Of a stretch of 64,000 bases of DNA, positions 1-10,200 are shown in pieces (within the stretch, counting starts at the first letter, position 1; every line of letters starts with the position of its first letter). Position numbers and translations under genes: made by a program. Source of the stretch: Paramacrobiotus metropolitanus (lineage: Eukaryota; Tardigrada; Eutardigrada; Parachela; Macrobiotidae); contig NW_026570236.1 of the NCBI RefSeq assembly GCF_019649055.1, forward strand, positions 558,001 to 622,000, given 5' to 3'. The notes under the pieces were generated by a model. It did not search any database, was not told the DNA's origin, and was given only the letters and a program-made list of their open reading frames with translations.

Positions 1-99
1 CCGGAAACGAAGTGCGCTTCAACAGTAAATCTCCTATCCTAACAATAGAAGATAAAGGAAGTGCGCATATTTATAACGTACACTTTATTCTAAATACTA

Positions 100-790
100 C
101 CGCCTACGAGCAGGCTGTAAATGTCGGTTGGGCGCAGTTGGGCGCATATTTATAACATACACCTGACTCTAAATCCCACCTCCTACGAGCTGGCAGTAAG
201 TGTTGGTTGGGCGCAGTTGGGCGCATACTTATAACACACACCTGACTCTAAATGCTACTCGTACCTCCTACGAGCTGACAGTAAGTGTTGGTTGGGCGCA
301 GTTGGGCGCATACTTATAACACACACCTCACTCTAACTGCACCCTCCTACGAGCTGGCAGTAAGTGTTGGTTGGGCGCAGTTGGGCGCATATTTATAACA
401 TACACCTGACTCTAAATCCCACCTCCTACGAGCTGGCAGTAAGTGTTGGTTGGGCGCAGTTGGGCGCATACTTATAACACACACCTGACTCTAAATCCCA
501 CCTCCTACGAGCTGGCAGTAAGTGTTGGTTGGGCGCAGTTGGGCGCATACTTATAACACACACCTGACTCTAAATGCTACTCGTACCTCCTACGAGCTGA
601 CAGTAAGTGTTGGTTGGGCGCAGTTGGGCGCATACTTATAACACACACCTCACTCTAACTGCACCCTCGTACGAGCTGGCAGTAAGTGTTGGTTGGGCGC
701 AGTTGGGTGCATACTTATAACACACACCTGACTCTAACTGCACCCTCCTACGAGCTGGCAGTAACTGTTGGTTGGGCGCAGTCGGGCGCA
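100..790. repeat. Tandem satellite, about nine ~80-bp monomers
   Basis: A monomer of about 79-86 bp is repeated about nine times. Each begins near a TACGAGCTGGCAG core, followed by a TTGGGCGCAGTTGGGCGCAT block and a TTATAACACACACCTGACTC block. Monomers starting near 182, 267, 347 and 423 recur in the same variant order from about 503, so there is a four-monomer (~321 bp) higher-order repeat. The last monomers diverge and decay into AT-rich sequence near 800. No coding potential is seen. Confidence 0.93.
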
Positions 791-799
791 TATTTTAAA

Positions 800-1400
800 A
801 TTTACACAACTTAATTTTTAATTTTACTTTCACTTACTGTTACCACACATCAGCTGACTTTCAGTTTCTGTAATCGGTATGATTCCCGATCAGGATAGCA
901 TAATACAACTGTTCTTTTCGTTAAGACCGTTTTGTTCTAATGCATATTTTGTACTGGTACCATGATAATTATTAAGGTTCTCAGCTACCAGTAAGTTGTT
1001 ACTTGAACTCAGTAGGTCGCATATTTATAAAATATTATGATCTACTCCAACTTGAAAACAAAGAAATTGCCTTATTTATTTCGTCCTTTATTTATTGGTA
1101 ACTTTAAAAGTTAATTACTACAAAACCAATACAAAATAACAAAATAATAGTGTATTTCACTATAAGAAAAATACTAAGATACACACTTTACAAGCATTAA
1201 ACGAGTAATTCAACATAATTACATTACATAGATAATAATACTGCACCACCACTATCAGATAATAATACCACAGATAACTATAATGCACTTAGAAAAAATG
1301 GTACAATGGCGGTAATAAATTGATGAATCACTCAAATAACAACAACAAAAATGAAAACGATTGGTCCATCTCAAAGTAAAACCAACGGTTCATGCAATTC
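800..1400. other. AT-rich non-coding spacer
   Basis: Low-complexity AT-rich DNA between the satellite and the 3' end of the next minus-strand gene. I see no exon, RNA gene or terminal repeat in it. Confidence 0.6.
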
Positions 1401-1403
1401 CAT

Positions 1404-2627
1404 TCATTTATTTCGTTTCTTCGAAGTTCCTGTATAATAAATAAATGGTAAATTAATAAATTTAGAAAAAATAAATTTAAAATAAATAATTATATTTAAT
1501 TTCTTACCAACAGATCGTTTGCTGGATTCAGGCTGCAATACGGTTGTATTGTCGTCAGTGACAACAATATCCATAGCACTTCCTGGAATTTCGTCTATCA
1601 AAATAAAAATTCATTATTAATTTTGAATATTAATAATCAATTTATTTTCGTGAAAAAAAGGTTATACCTGGCTTTTTTTCTTCCATATATGGTATGCTGA
1701 TTGTTTCTTTGCTCCGACCCTATATAAATATTTTATAAAAATTAAAATTTATAACTTCTGTTATTATCTTGTAATGTTTATGAAAAGTTTTTATTACTAA
1801 CTTCAATATTAGTATAAGCCTGTTTCAGTATGACGCGATATTGCTTATTCATAGCTGAGAAATCGTGAGTCCCAAACAATCCGCTTTGATGCGCAGCAGC
1901 TGAATGTCCAAATAATTGCTGTTGAATTTGATTATATCCCACAACATCCACAACACCACATCGTCAACAATTTGCAACTATAATAACAAAAGAAGTTATA
2001 ATATAAATTATGACCTAATGCTTCATGACTATCGTAATTACAGTTATTGGCTTTTAGACAAATGTACCTTCCGATGGTTTCGGCTCAGTCAGACAGCTTC
2101 CGCAGAAATCTTTACCGTCCTGTGGGTCGACAATTACAGCTTTACTGCATTTAATGCATTGCTTCTCAATTTCAATGGCAGCTGCATCAAATTCTTGAAT
2201 GGAAACTTTTAACAAATGGTAGTGAACGGGATTTCGAAATCCTACTCGATTGTTTAATAGTTGCATGATGTTAATCGCGTTCTCGGTTTGTCCTTCAAAG
2301 AATTTTATTTAATTTAAAAAGTATAAATAGTTAATATTTTAATATAATTATAGTATCATGTTAATTTACCTCCATCCGTAATTTCTTCAAGAGTCATGCC
2401 TAATCCTGGTGTAATTGATGGTGGATAGAAAGTCGCACCGTCTAGATTTTTCCACTTTACCACAAAATAAATTATTCTCTTACATATCAAAAGCACAAAA
2501 GGAACCTTCTTTTTTTTAAAAATAAAACAATCAATACATAAAATAGCATCTCCACTTTGTAGCATCTCCAATTCATCATGATGTAAAAAGATATTTTTTT
2601 TAATATTTCCATCCCATACCAATATTC
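1404..2627 (-). CDS. Zinc-ribbon, possibly OB-fold protein (RPA1/SHLD2-like), partial, with an in-frame TGA
   Basis: Seven minus-strand exons with matching phases: 2627-2484, 2441-2370, 2292-2068, 1977-1802, 1719-1668, 1594-1508 and 1429-1404 (stop). Upstream exons and the start codon were not found. The first two exons have OB-fold-like strands (LHHDELEMLQSGDAIL). The third has a CIKC-x14-CGSC zinc ribbon. The fourth has a QQQLFGHSAA stretch, and the C-terminus is basic (TSKKRNK). A zinc ribbon inside an OB fold followed by a helix recalls the C-terminal domain of RPA1 or shieldin SHLD2, but I do not recognise the gene with certainty. In the predicted frame one TGA falls at 1966-1964, right after a Cys and just before Arg-Cys-Gly; all other joins stay open. 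This could be a nonsense mutation, a missed splice choice, or recoding. The intron at 2442-2483 is only 42 nt. Confidence 0.5.
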
Positions 2628-2629
2628 CT

Positions 2630-3800
2630 CAACATTCACAAGGATAATAATTAACCATAATTTTATTAAGATATGAACTGCCAAATATTTGTTCTTTTAT
2701 CTGTTTTGTACATTTTTTACTCTTTTCACACTTTCGCTTAACACCTCTTTTTTCCATCTTTGTATAACTTACCCAAATTCTTGTCCCCTACTTTCCTTTC
2801 ATTACCTTAAAAAACCAGCAAATAAAAATTTTTGCACAATCAGATTAAATTAAAACACTTACCAATAATAACCATACACCTAAAATGGCATGTATACAAA
2901 AACAACTCCAACATACAACCAAACAACCGGAACAAAAATCGGAATGAAAATCATGTTCTCCAACTTTTTACGCATTTAATCTGCAATAAAAAACATTTGT
3001 GAACCTCTAAACGGAACCACCTGTCTCCAACTTCACTTGCCAATCTCAAAACGAATCAAAATACCCTAAAATACTGAATGATACGGAACGTTACACCCAC
3101 CTGTTTCTTCAAAATATTTACCAGCTTTAGTAAAATAAAAATCCCTAAATACAACAGACTTTACATCATACGGATCGTTACACCCACCTGTTTCTTCAAA
3201 ATATCTTTTTCCCACACACATAATCATTTATTCATAACTATATTTACTCCATAATATACCCAGATTCAAACCATAAAACCAGTCAACTTTACAGTACATT
3301 ATACACACCATATACTATACTGTCGTGTATAAGCGTTCACGCCGTTTAAGGCTCCATGAACAATCTTTACTCTTCCACGCCTGTAATGCTCAATCGGTAG
3401 GCACTCGTACTCTCAAACTGTAACAGAAGAACTATGGTGGAAATAAGACGAACGAATCAGGAATGCGAGTCAGGAATCCCTAAACGATAGTCCAACTACA
3501 ATCTCCGGTCGTAAGTCCTGTGAGGATCGGCAAGAGCTAGGACGATTGTGTCACGAGCAAACCTGTATTCTATGCAATAATCGGGAGCGATCATGTACAT
3601 CAGAAGGAACAAGTATTGCTGTCTTTTTATCCAATTCACATCACAGTTCACAACGCTAGGAAATCGTAATTAGAAGCAGTCTCAGAAGTAAATCTCAGAC
3701 TACTGATTTCCGATATTAGAAGTAACAAGAACTTATATAGACTTCGCGTTATGACATCATATACATCGCTAGTAAAAGAGAACAGCAAATCACAGCATTG
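2630..3800. other. Non-coding or unresolved stretch
   Basis: AT-rich to mixed sequence. Upstream exons of the minus-strand zinc-ribbon gene may lie here but I could not place any with splice and phase support. A direct repeat containing GGAACGTTACACCCACCTG / GGATCGTTACACCCACCTG and the following TTTCTTCAAAATAT occurs near 3088 and 3173. Confidence 0.4.
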
Positions 3801-4241
3801 ATTGACTAGATTATCCGTTGTGTTGCAGGTGGAAGGCGGACAGTCAGCATCCGTACGTACATCCGGCGTGTGATCCTACTCCCACACGTCACCCCCACGA
3901 ACGATGCTTGGCCGTGCCAACGTAAACAATCCATCCCGCAACATCCCAGTGCGATTGTGCACTTCCATCCATCCTGATCCCGATCCACCGCACAAATCCA
4001 CGCGTCCATCCGATGCCCAATGTGACTGTACGCCGTGATTCCCAGAGAGTTAGTGTGTGGAATCCTTGGCGAAGAGGCATCCGGAAGTCCACGGGTTTGG
4101 CAGGGCGGAGGTCCAAGGATCCAGGAAGGCAAACTATGAATTACCGATACTGTGCCGTTTCGAGTTTAAATGGTGTTTTGTATGTACAGAATACGGCAAG
4201 AGGCTTTATTAATTGTAAACGTAAAATCTTAAAATGTAATA

Positions 4242-4610
4242 ATGTGCAATTCTGTAGAACTATGTATTAAACGGACGAGACCGCGACAACCAACAACCAG
4301 TAGTGATGCAACTTCAAAGTGTGCTGGCGCCGCCGCCGAACTGGCTTGCCGGGAGAAGATTGGAAAATACAAGTCGCTTACTGATCGCTGCAATTTTGTC
4401 CCCTTTGCATGTGAGACTTTTGGCACTTGGTGCGAGACCGGCATTGTTACGTTAAAGGAGATTGGGAAGAAGTTGTTTTTAAGGACGGGCGAGAGCCGCT
4501 CTACTTGTTTTTTGTTTCAGCGTTTAAGTTTGGAAATAATGCGTGGAAATGCCGTGAGTGTGTTATGTACGGTCCCTTCTCGTGCCAACTGGGACAAATT
4601 TTTCATTTGA
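4242..4610 (+). mobile_element. C-terminal tail of a LINE-type reverse transcriptase
   Basis: The 122-residue ORF carries the signature that ends many animal non-LTR retrotransposon polyproteins: VPFACETFGTW, then a KEIGKKL helix, RTGESRSTCFLFQRLSLEI and RGNAVSVL. Only this tail is present. The RT, endonuclease and 5' parts are absent upstream, so it is a 3' fragment or a severely 5'-truncated insertion. The codons read through without stops. A second, differently located piece of a similar element is on the opposite strand at 44.3-44.9 kb. Confidence 0.7.
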
Positions 4611-4916
4611 ATGTATTTCTGTGAGCGATGCTCGTCTCCATACATATTGCAAATAAAGTAGCACCAGTAGTATTCTTACGAATTCTCGAGTACTACATCA
4701 TCCAGTAACAACTGTCAACAACAACAAACAAGCAAAAAGTATCCGCATAAAAATCATGAGTGTAAATCACTGGTAGATGAGACCAATTTAAACCAGCAAA
4801 AGGAATGACAGAAAGATCAACACGGCTTTGGTAAGGCAAAATCATTAGACAGCACAAGGCCAGTAAGAGGGTGAGATCAAAGAAAGCAAAAGATCAAGGA
4901 CAAAGGTTATTCAAGG

Positions 4917-5717
4917 TTACTTGCCAGCACTGGGAGCCAATGAAAACAACCCAGTAATACCCGAGCCAGACGCTGCAGCGGCATCCAAACGGCGAGAAAC
5001 ATCAGCAGCCATCTGTCGTCGGCGATCGGCATCCAATTCACGCTGCTGTTGCTGAGCCAAATAACCAGGCACAAAATTATGTTCAGCTGAACCAACGGGA
5101 CCGGAGGGCGCAGACGGCGCGCGTGGGCGATCAGCTGGAGAACGGTCGCGGGCATCGCGGACAATCGGCACTTCAGCAAGGGGCAACACATTCGGTGGCA
5201 AGCCGGGAAATTCAGGGTTCTGCTGGGCCTGCTGCTGCACAGGTGGAATTACAGCCGGAGGAACGACAGCAGCATTCAAGGCTGGCGGGCCATGTAGATT
5301 GACAGCAGGGTTGACAGCATTGGGCTCACCTGGAACCACAGCTCCGCCGACTTGGCCCTGATTCGGTGCATTCGCCGCTTGGTTTCCCGGGTCATCAACC
5401 TCCATGTTTGCGGCGGCAGCTTCCACTGGTGCAGCTGCGTTAGGAGCTCCATCAGGTACTTCAATAACCTCCGGTGCGCCCTGATGTCTCCCATTACGAC
5501 GCCAGTGATCGTTTCCGCGACGGAGATAATTGTCTCGAAAATTCCTATGATTTCCTCGGCCGTACGGACGAAAGTTGCCACGGAAAGCACCACGGGCTCC
5601 ACCCCTTCCTCGGTGATTATAACCGGCATTATATTGCTGCTGGTTTGAGGATGAATGAAAAATGGCATCAACCAGCTTATCGAAAGCTCGGTTAGGATCA
5701 ATAGGCGGCATGCCCAC
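4917..5717 (-). CDS. RGG-box and proline/alanine-rich hypothetical protein
   Basis: A 266-residue ORF starting MGMPPIDPNRAFDKLV. Residues about 35-75 form an Arg/Gly/Asn-rich RGG box (GGARGAFRGNFRPYGRG). A long Ala/Pro/Asn-rich low-complexity segment follows, then an Arg-rich helix (REL-ADRRRQMAADVSRRLD). An RGG-rich tail is also seen in the Gag of the gypsy element at 23 kb, so a Gag or RNA-binding origin is possible, but no catalytic or capsid motif is visible. It is one of several GC-rich minus-strand ORFs between 4.9 and 15.6 kb. Function unknown; expression unproven. Confidence 0.5.
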   Translation of the reverse strand: MGMPPIDPNRAFDKLVDAIFHSSSNQQQYNAGYNHRGRGGARGAFRGNFRPYGRGNHRNFRDNYLRRGNDHWRRNGRHQGAPEVIEVPDGAPNAAAPVEAAAANMEVDDPGNQAANAPNQGQVGGAVVPGEPNAVNPAVNLHGPPALNAAVVPPAVIPPVQQQAQQNPEFPGLPPNVLPLAEVPIVRDARDRSPADRPRAPSAPSGPVGSAEHNFVPGYLAQQQQRELDADRRRQMAADVSRRLDAAAASGSGITGLFSLAPSAGK

Positions 5718-6255
5718 ACCAAAGAAAACTAGTGACCTTTAACGCTAAAAGTGCAAAGAGAAAAGCGTCAAAATCGCAGTCTATACAAACCGAAAATCCA
5801 ACACGCCAAAAAGCCGAAACGAAAAATCCACAATGCCGATTTCTGCACGCTACACGCAAATGCTTATATACCGATCTGTCGATGCAGAAATTTGAAATGC
5901 GGCAGATTCCACACAGGTATGAGAAACAACCAATCAGCGCGTCGCGCTATATCCCTTTAATTCAACGTAATCAGAAAATCAGATCTGTCCAGGTACAATT
6001 AAAGAAGCTAACACTGACAGCTACAGTACAGACACAGTACAGCAATGACCAGTTCATTGACCCAAGCGCACAAAATTGAAAAATAAAAATGCAAATAAGA
6101 CAGAGAATTCTCCTTGTGCTCTACGGTCCAATACCACACTACAAGACACTACTGCGAATACAAAATAAAAAGGAACTATCATGATATCAACTGAAGAGAC
6201 CAACGTTGCCAAATGAGGACAACAAAAAATAGCACAGTAGCGAGCGACAGATACA

Positions 6256-6804
6256 TTACAGTTCTTCCGAATGCGGCTGATGCTGAGCAAAAGCTGCCGG
6301 TTCCGCAATCTCAGGTGAATCCTCGCGAGCAACATGAACAGGTGGCACAGCTGGAACAGCCGGCTGCAGAGACGGCAGCGGATCTACGTCCATCTTTTCC
6401 AAATCGGATCCATCGCCACCATCACAATCAACTTCCATATCAACATTCTCGTCGGCTTCAACCTCTTCATTCTCATCAGCGGATAACACTGCCGAAGGAT
6501 CCTCATGGTCGCCACCATCATCGGAGACCGAGACTTCGCTTGGCGCGGAGGACGAGGAGGACGGTGAAACCTCCATATACTTGCGCTTTTGACCACGGGT
6601 GCGAAAATAATACGGGCCGGCAGCTGAAGTTGAAGCCTGCGGTTCAGCATTTTCCACGGCACCACCAGCATCAGCAACCGCTTGACGCGCAACCGCATCC
6701 ATTCGCTGGCGCTTCCCCAATTCTTCAAACAAACGAATAAAAGTAGGGTGAAGATAAAGGAATTGGCGTCGTAATTCAAACGCAAGCTCAGTTGGTAATT
6801 TCAT
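6256..6804 (-). CDS. Acidic, Ser-rich hypothetical protein with nuclear-signal-like motif
   Basis: From the ATG at 6804 (MKLPTELAFELRRQFLYL) this ORF gives 182 residues. The N-terminal 40 residues are helical and hydrophobic/basic. A GQKRKY basic patch could be a nuclear signal. The second half is very acidic (repeated DE, MEVD and MDVD segments) with a Ser run. That composition is typical of chromatin-interacting or transcription-activation proteins, but no family is recognised. It lies just downstream of the two-exon gene with H3-like motifs, on the same strand, about 130 bp from that gene's second exon. Confidence 0.5.
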   Translation of the reverse strand: MKLPTELAFELRRQFLYLHPTFIRLFEELGKRQRMDAVARQAVADAGGAVENAEPQASTSAAGPYYFRTRGQKRKYMEVSPSSSSSAPSEVSVSDDGGDHEDPSAVLSADENEEVEADENVDMEVDCDGGDGSDLEKMDVDPLPSLQPAVPAVPPVHVAREDSPEIAEPAAFAQHQPHSEEL

Positions 6805-6932
6805 AGTGGTTGTAGACAAACGTAACGATTAATCAATTGGCCATTACAAAACAGAAAACGAGACAAATAAAGCCGTAGATAATAACGATGGAAGCGATTT
6901 AGGCCAGGAAAATAAGCTGAAGACCATCTCAC

Positions 6933-7748
6933 CGCGCTTATCCGCAACAGCCATTCTTGGAAATACTCCGGAATGCGCTCGTTTGCGAGCCGTCTGCTTG
7001 GTCTTGAAAACCGGCCGCGGTGCATCCGGGTTATACGGGACATAGAGGATGCCACCTTTACGCAAATGGTCTTCATCTGTCATTAAACAAAAGCCAGCAA
7101 TTATCATAAATACAGGCTAAACGATTAGCTGTGACTAAATTGTAGGTAACGCTATACAGATGTGCAATGCGATTGGAAGTGGCTAAATATCCGTTAATCA
7201 CTAGCAAATACCAAACCAATAAAGGCTAGGCAGAATACAGGCTACACAATACCTCGCTTTGCTCGCACAGACGGAGTCTCGGACAATGATGGCTCCTCTT
7301 CAGAGAGATCTGGAGTGCCCAACTGTCTCTTCGCCTGTGTCTGCAGTTTCTTCGGGGATGGCTGACGGATCTCAACGTCAGGGTTGGTAGGAAATGATCC
7401 CCGACGGTCACGGCGGCGAACCACAGCAGCATTGCGTCGAAGAATTGTGCGTCGCCGAGCTTTGTCGTATCGGCGCTGTAAGGCATCCACGACCGCATCT
7501 GCCCGACTCGTTGAAGGCTGCTGAGCCACTGCCGCGCTCACACGTCCAAATGGTCCCGAGGGTTGCGCAGCAAACACTGGCTGAGCGGAAGTACGGCGAG
7601 AAACTCGAGATCGGGTGACACGCGATGAAGAACGGGCTTCATCGCTGTCTGGAGAATAACCAAACTTCAGCCCCGCTGTAGCACGACTCGGGCGCGGAGT
7701 ACGCGATGCAGTCTTGCGAGCTGTTTGCTTCTTCGTAGGAGGCGACAT
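6933..7748 (-). CDS. Spliced gene with two histone H3-tail-like motifs (TKQTARK / KQTARK)
   Basis: Exon 1 is 7748-7253 (start MSPPTKKQTARKTASRTP), ending at a G|GTATTG donor in phase 1. Exon 2 is 7076-6933, beginning after a TGACAG acceptor in phase 1 and ending at G|GTGAGA. If that last donor is not used, the frame stays open to a stop at 6844. Residues 7-12 read KQTARK, and residues 191-197 read TKQTARK, which equals histone H3 residues 3-9 including K4, T6, R8 and K9. The rest is not a histone: it is Arg/Ser/Ala-rich with basic clusters (RRDRRGSF, RRRTILRRN), plus a GGILYVPYNPD motif that recurs in the 14.7-15.5 kb ORF. The exon 1 start was chosen at MSPP because the 12.5 kb ORF also starts MSPP. 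The third exon, if any, was not resolved. Confidence 0.5.
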
Positions 7749-8176
7749 TCTCAAACGTGAAAATGACAAATCGTAAAAAGAAAGGGAAGAACAAAATAAG
7801 CGAATGCCAGCTGATGCAGAAAATGGAAAAGCTGGCATGCAGAGAAAAAGCACAACAACAGATCTCAACTGGCACCGACACCGAAGACGCACAATTCACG
7901 GAGTATACCACCAGGCGGTTGACAGGCGACCAGTGGATTTTCGCGAATTTGAACCCACTTTAATTGTTTGCATTAAATCACACAGAATACCGCTTGTTTC
8001 GCCGAGGATTTGTAAATTTCAACCACAAAAACCAAATTTTAATACCAAATACAAATCATGGTGATTAAAAGGACTCGAAAAAGGAAAGCCAGAGCCAAAA
8101 CACGCGGCTGGGAGATATTCAGAACACAGACCGGAAACTGCACAGTTTCCTATAGTATTGCCATATCAGGGCGGCT

Positions 8177-8216
8177 GACAAGTGACAGAATGCCGCATCG
8201 CATTCTGTCACTTGTC
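8177..8216. promoter_or_regulatory. Perfect 17-bp stem hairpin upstream of the 8370 ORF
   Basis: GACAAGTGACAGAATGC at 8177-8193 is perfectly complementary to 8200-8216, with a six-base loop. It lies about 150 bp before the ATG at 8370. It could be an RNA hairpin, a dimeric protein-binding site, or a remnant of a mobile element. Its role is not known. Confidence 0.6.
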
Positions 8217-8369
8217 TGCTGTTCATATATCAGCTGTTCATTCATAAAAAGTGAAGAACCCAACAATATTTATCCTTTTACGGTGACGGGTTTTCTGTTT
8301 CATTTAATTACTAGCTTTTATTTCTTTTCCCTGAATTTTATCTTAATCATTTCTAATCATCCGAGCACC

Positions 8370-8570
8370 ATGTCCGCACAGTCTGTGGGGCCAGCTGGAG
8401 AGCCATCTCCTTCGCCTGAAACAGATGCTATTGCCCACGCAGAGTACTGGAAGGGACGAACTCGAGAATCGATCCAGTTTGCCATGGCCTTTGCATCCAA
8501 ACGAAACCATCCAAAGCCGTCGACAACTGGCGATGCATACCGCAGCCCACGCCTGCATTCTGGAGGCTGA
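8370..8570 (+). CDS. Short ORF overlapping the winged-helix-like ORF; likely N-terminal part in another frame
   Basis: The ATG at 8370 follows a good start context (GAGCACCATG) and encodes MSAQSVGPAGEPSPSPETD and about 47 further residues. It overlaps the next ORF (8425-8901) in a different frame. The first 40 residues look like a natural disordered N-terminus, whereas the start of the next ORF looks like a shadow. A one-base shift near 8490-8540 between the two frames is the simplest reading. No intron of sensible length joins them. Confidence 0.4.
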   Translation: MSAQSVGPAGEPSPSPETDAIAHAEYWKGRTRESIQFAMAFASKRNHPKPSTTGDAYRSPRLHSGG

Positions 8571-8901
8571 AATTACGGGGTACTATGTGGATATGTCCTC
8601 GATTAAACAGTTCATTGTGGACATGCATGCGGACTTTACACCTGACCGAGTGGATTTCTTCCTCGGCGATGCGATCAACGCCGGAATCCTGCTGAAAAAG
8701 ATGTCGCGCGACGGGCGGTTCGTTCTCGAAGTAGCCAAAGAAGTAAAGAACAATCGGCAAGTGAAGCTGGTGGACACGTACAGCAAGTTGCGCTGTATGA
8801 TTCGCGCCATCCTGTATCACGCGCGATATGCCTTATCGGTTGCGGGGATTCAGAACTGGGCTTACACCTACGACGTGCAGATCGACGACTACGAATACTA
8901 G
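8425..8901 (+). CDS. Winged-helix protein resembling the linker-histone H15 domain (tentative)
   Basis: The reliable part begins near 8535. Residues about 48-105 have the spacing of a linker-histone globular domain: MSSIKQFIVDMHADF (recognition-type helix), FLGDAINAGILLKKM (third helix), then a GRFVLEV wing strand. Linker histones have S-x-x-x-I-x-K-Y-I, a leucine/glycine-rich helix and a G-S-F-x-L wing in the same order. The ORF lacks the lysine-rich tail of histone H1 and ends acidic (QIDDYEY). It faces the minus-strand gene carrying H3-like motifs. Other winged-helix families (for example HARE-like or transposon DNA-binding domains) fit as well. Confidence 0.42.
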   Translation: MLLPTQSTGRDELENRSSLPWPLHPNETIQSRRQLAMHTAAHACILEAEITGYYVDMSSIKQFIVDMHADFTPDRVDFFLGDAINAGILLKKMSRDGRFVLEVAKEVKNNRQVKLVDTYSKLRCMIRAILYHARYALSVAGIQNWAYTYDVQIDDYEY

Positions 8902-9215
8902 TTTAATCGGGGAATGCGCCGACTGATCAAGAAAAAGCAAATCGTCTGTGTGTATGGGAACCTTTACGTCCACAGCTGCATAGACCTGTGGCTGCGAAGT
9001 ATCCGTGGTTGCTGCCTTTGCAACACCCTGGCTCAAACAATCAGTGAGTATTTATGGTTTTTTTTGAAAGTGTTCGAGCGGCTATTCAGATATTCAGATC
9101 TATAATTCATAGCTAGACTTCATAGTAAAAATGCGATAATTTTATCCTTTTTGTTTTAACATCTATGCCTGTATTTGATGCAGGTGCACAACAATAATCA
9201 AAATTTTCTGTAGAT

Positions 9216-9761
9216 GTGAAGATGGGCACTATGAAGGTGACAATCAACGGGAGGGAAACCGAACAGCATGTCACGGATTGCAGTTTCGGGTACGTGGGAG
9301 AAGACGTTGACTTAGTTGTTGACGGCGTCATGGAGCGTCTGGACGCCACTGAGCCATCCAAGAATAATACGACGGACAAGAATTTGGTCATCCGGGCTAG
9401 CAAGGATGCGCGGATTAAACGAGAACCGATTATCACGTTGACGCAACTGAAAGCCATGCACGGCCGTCCTAAATACGTTGCCCCATCGAAAAATGCGGAT
9501 ACTGAAAAGAAAAACCAGAAGACCAAGGAGAAGGCTGAAAAACCTGGCGCTGAAGCGAGCGCTGCTGAACCGGATGCCATCGATAAATTACTGCAACAGG
9601 TTGAGCGGGAAAAAGATATTATGGACAACTGCAAGGCGCTGGTAAACACGGTGAAGGCACGAGCGACGATGGATGCCAAACACATCGCATACATCCGTGA
9701 GGCGCTGGAACAGCGTCTGTCTAACTTGAAAACTGCCCAAGAGAAGTTGGATTTGGACTAA
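9216..9761 (+). CDS. Hypothetical protein with C-terminal coiled coil
   Basis: 181 residues from MKMGTMKVTINGRE. The first 60 residues are beta-rich. The middle (about 85-115) is Lys/Glu/Ala-rich, and residues 120-181 form a heptad-patterned helix ending LSNLKTAQEKLDLD. The start could be either Met1, Met3 or Met6. It follows the H15-like ORF on the same strand after about 310 bp and may be part of the same unit; no splice sites joining them were fixed. No family recognised. Confidence 0.45.
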   Translation: MKMGTMKVTINGRETEQHVTDCSFGYVGEDVDLVVDGVMERLDATEPSKNNTTDKNLVIRASKDARIKREPIITLTQLKAMHGRPKYVAPSKNADTEKKNQKTKEKAEKPGAEASAAEPDAIDKLLQQVEREKDIMDNCKALVNTVKARATMDAKHIAYIREALEQRLSNLKTAQEKLDLD

Positions 9762-10200
9762 ACAGCAGTGCTGTAACGTATATTGCTTTTCGCGCGGCTG
9801 TCCGATAATTTTGTTCTGAAATTCAGCCGACTTTTGTTTCTTCCGTTTATTCTTTTAATCTCGCTCCTGTTCTGGTTTTATAATTCTCATTCGTACAGAT
9901 TCTCATATAGTCGTTAATTGTGCTGGTCGGACAGATCTGTTCTAATCCGAGATTAATTTTGGATTTATGTAACATTTTAATAACACAAAAAAGTCGATGT
10001 AACCGTAGCGCGCAATCGTAGCTACCGTCAATTCCGGTATAGAATGACCAATTAACAGTTTAAAATCAAATATCGCACTCGCAACCGTGAATCAAATGCT
10101 AAAAACAATTCTAATATTCCATCAGGGGAATAAAGTTACTGAAATCACCAAAGAAAAGTAAAAAGAATGGAGAGAAACTCTTAGCACTTGCAAAATTTGT
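9762..10200. other. Non-coding spacer
   Basis: AT-rich sequence after the 9216 ORF. I see no ORF, RNA gene or repeat before the tRNA-like array starts. Confidence 0.5.

Noticed and set aside
100-790. CRISPR array
   Set aside because: The repeats are contiguous ~80-bp satellite monomers without unique spacers, and the DNA is eukaryotic.
1964-1966. Firm selenocysteine call
   Set aside because: No SECIS element was identified and the family is not a known selenoprotein; kept only as a possibility.
3806-4132. Minus-strand ORF of 108 residues
   Set aside because: Cys- and Arg-rich but without a recognisable motif; composition looks like chance or decayed LINE sequence.
6933-7748. Histone H3 pseudogene
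   Set aside because: Only the TKQTARK/KQTARK stretch matches; the alpha-N helix and histone fold of H3 are absent.
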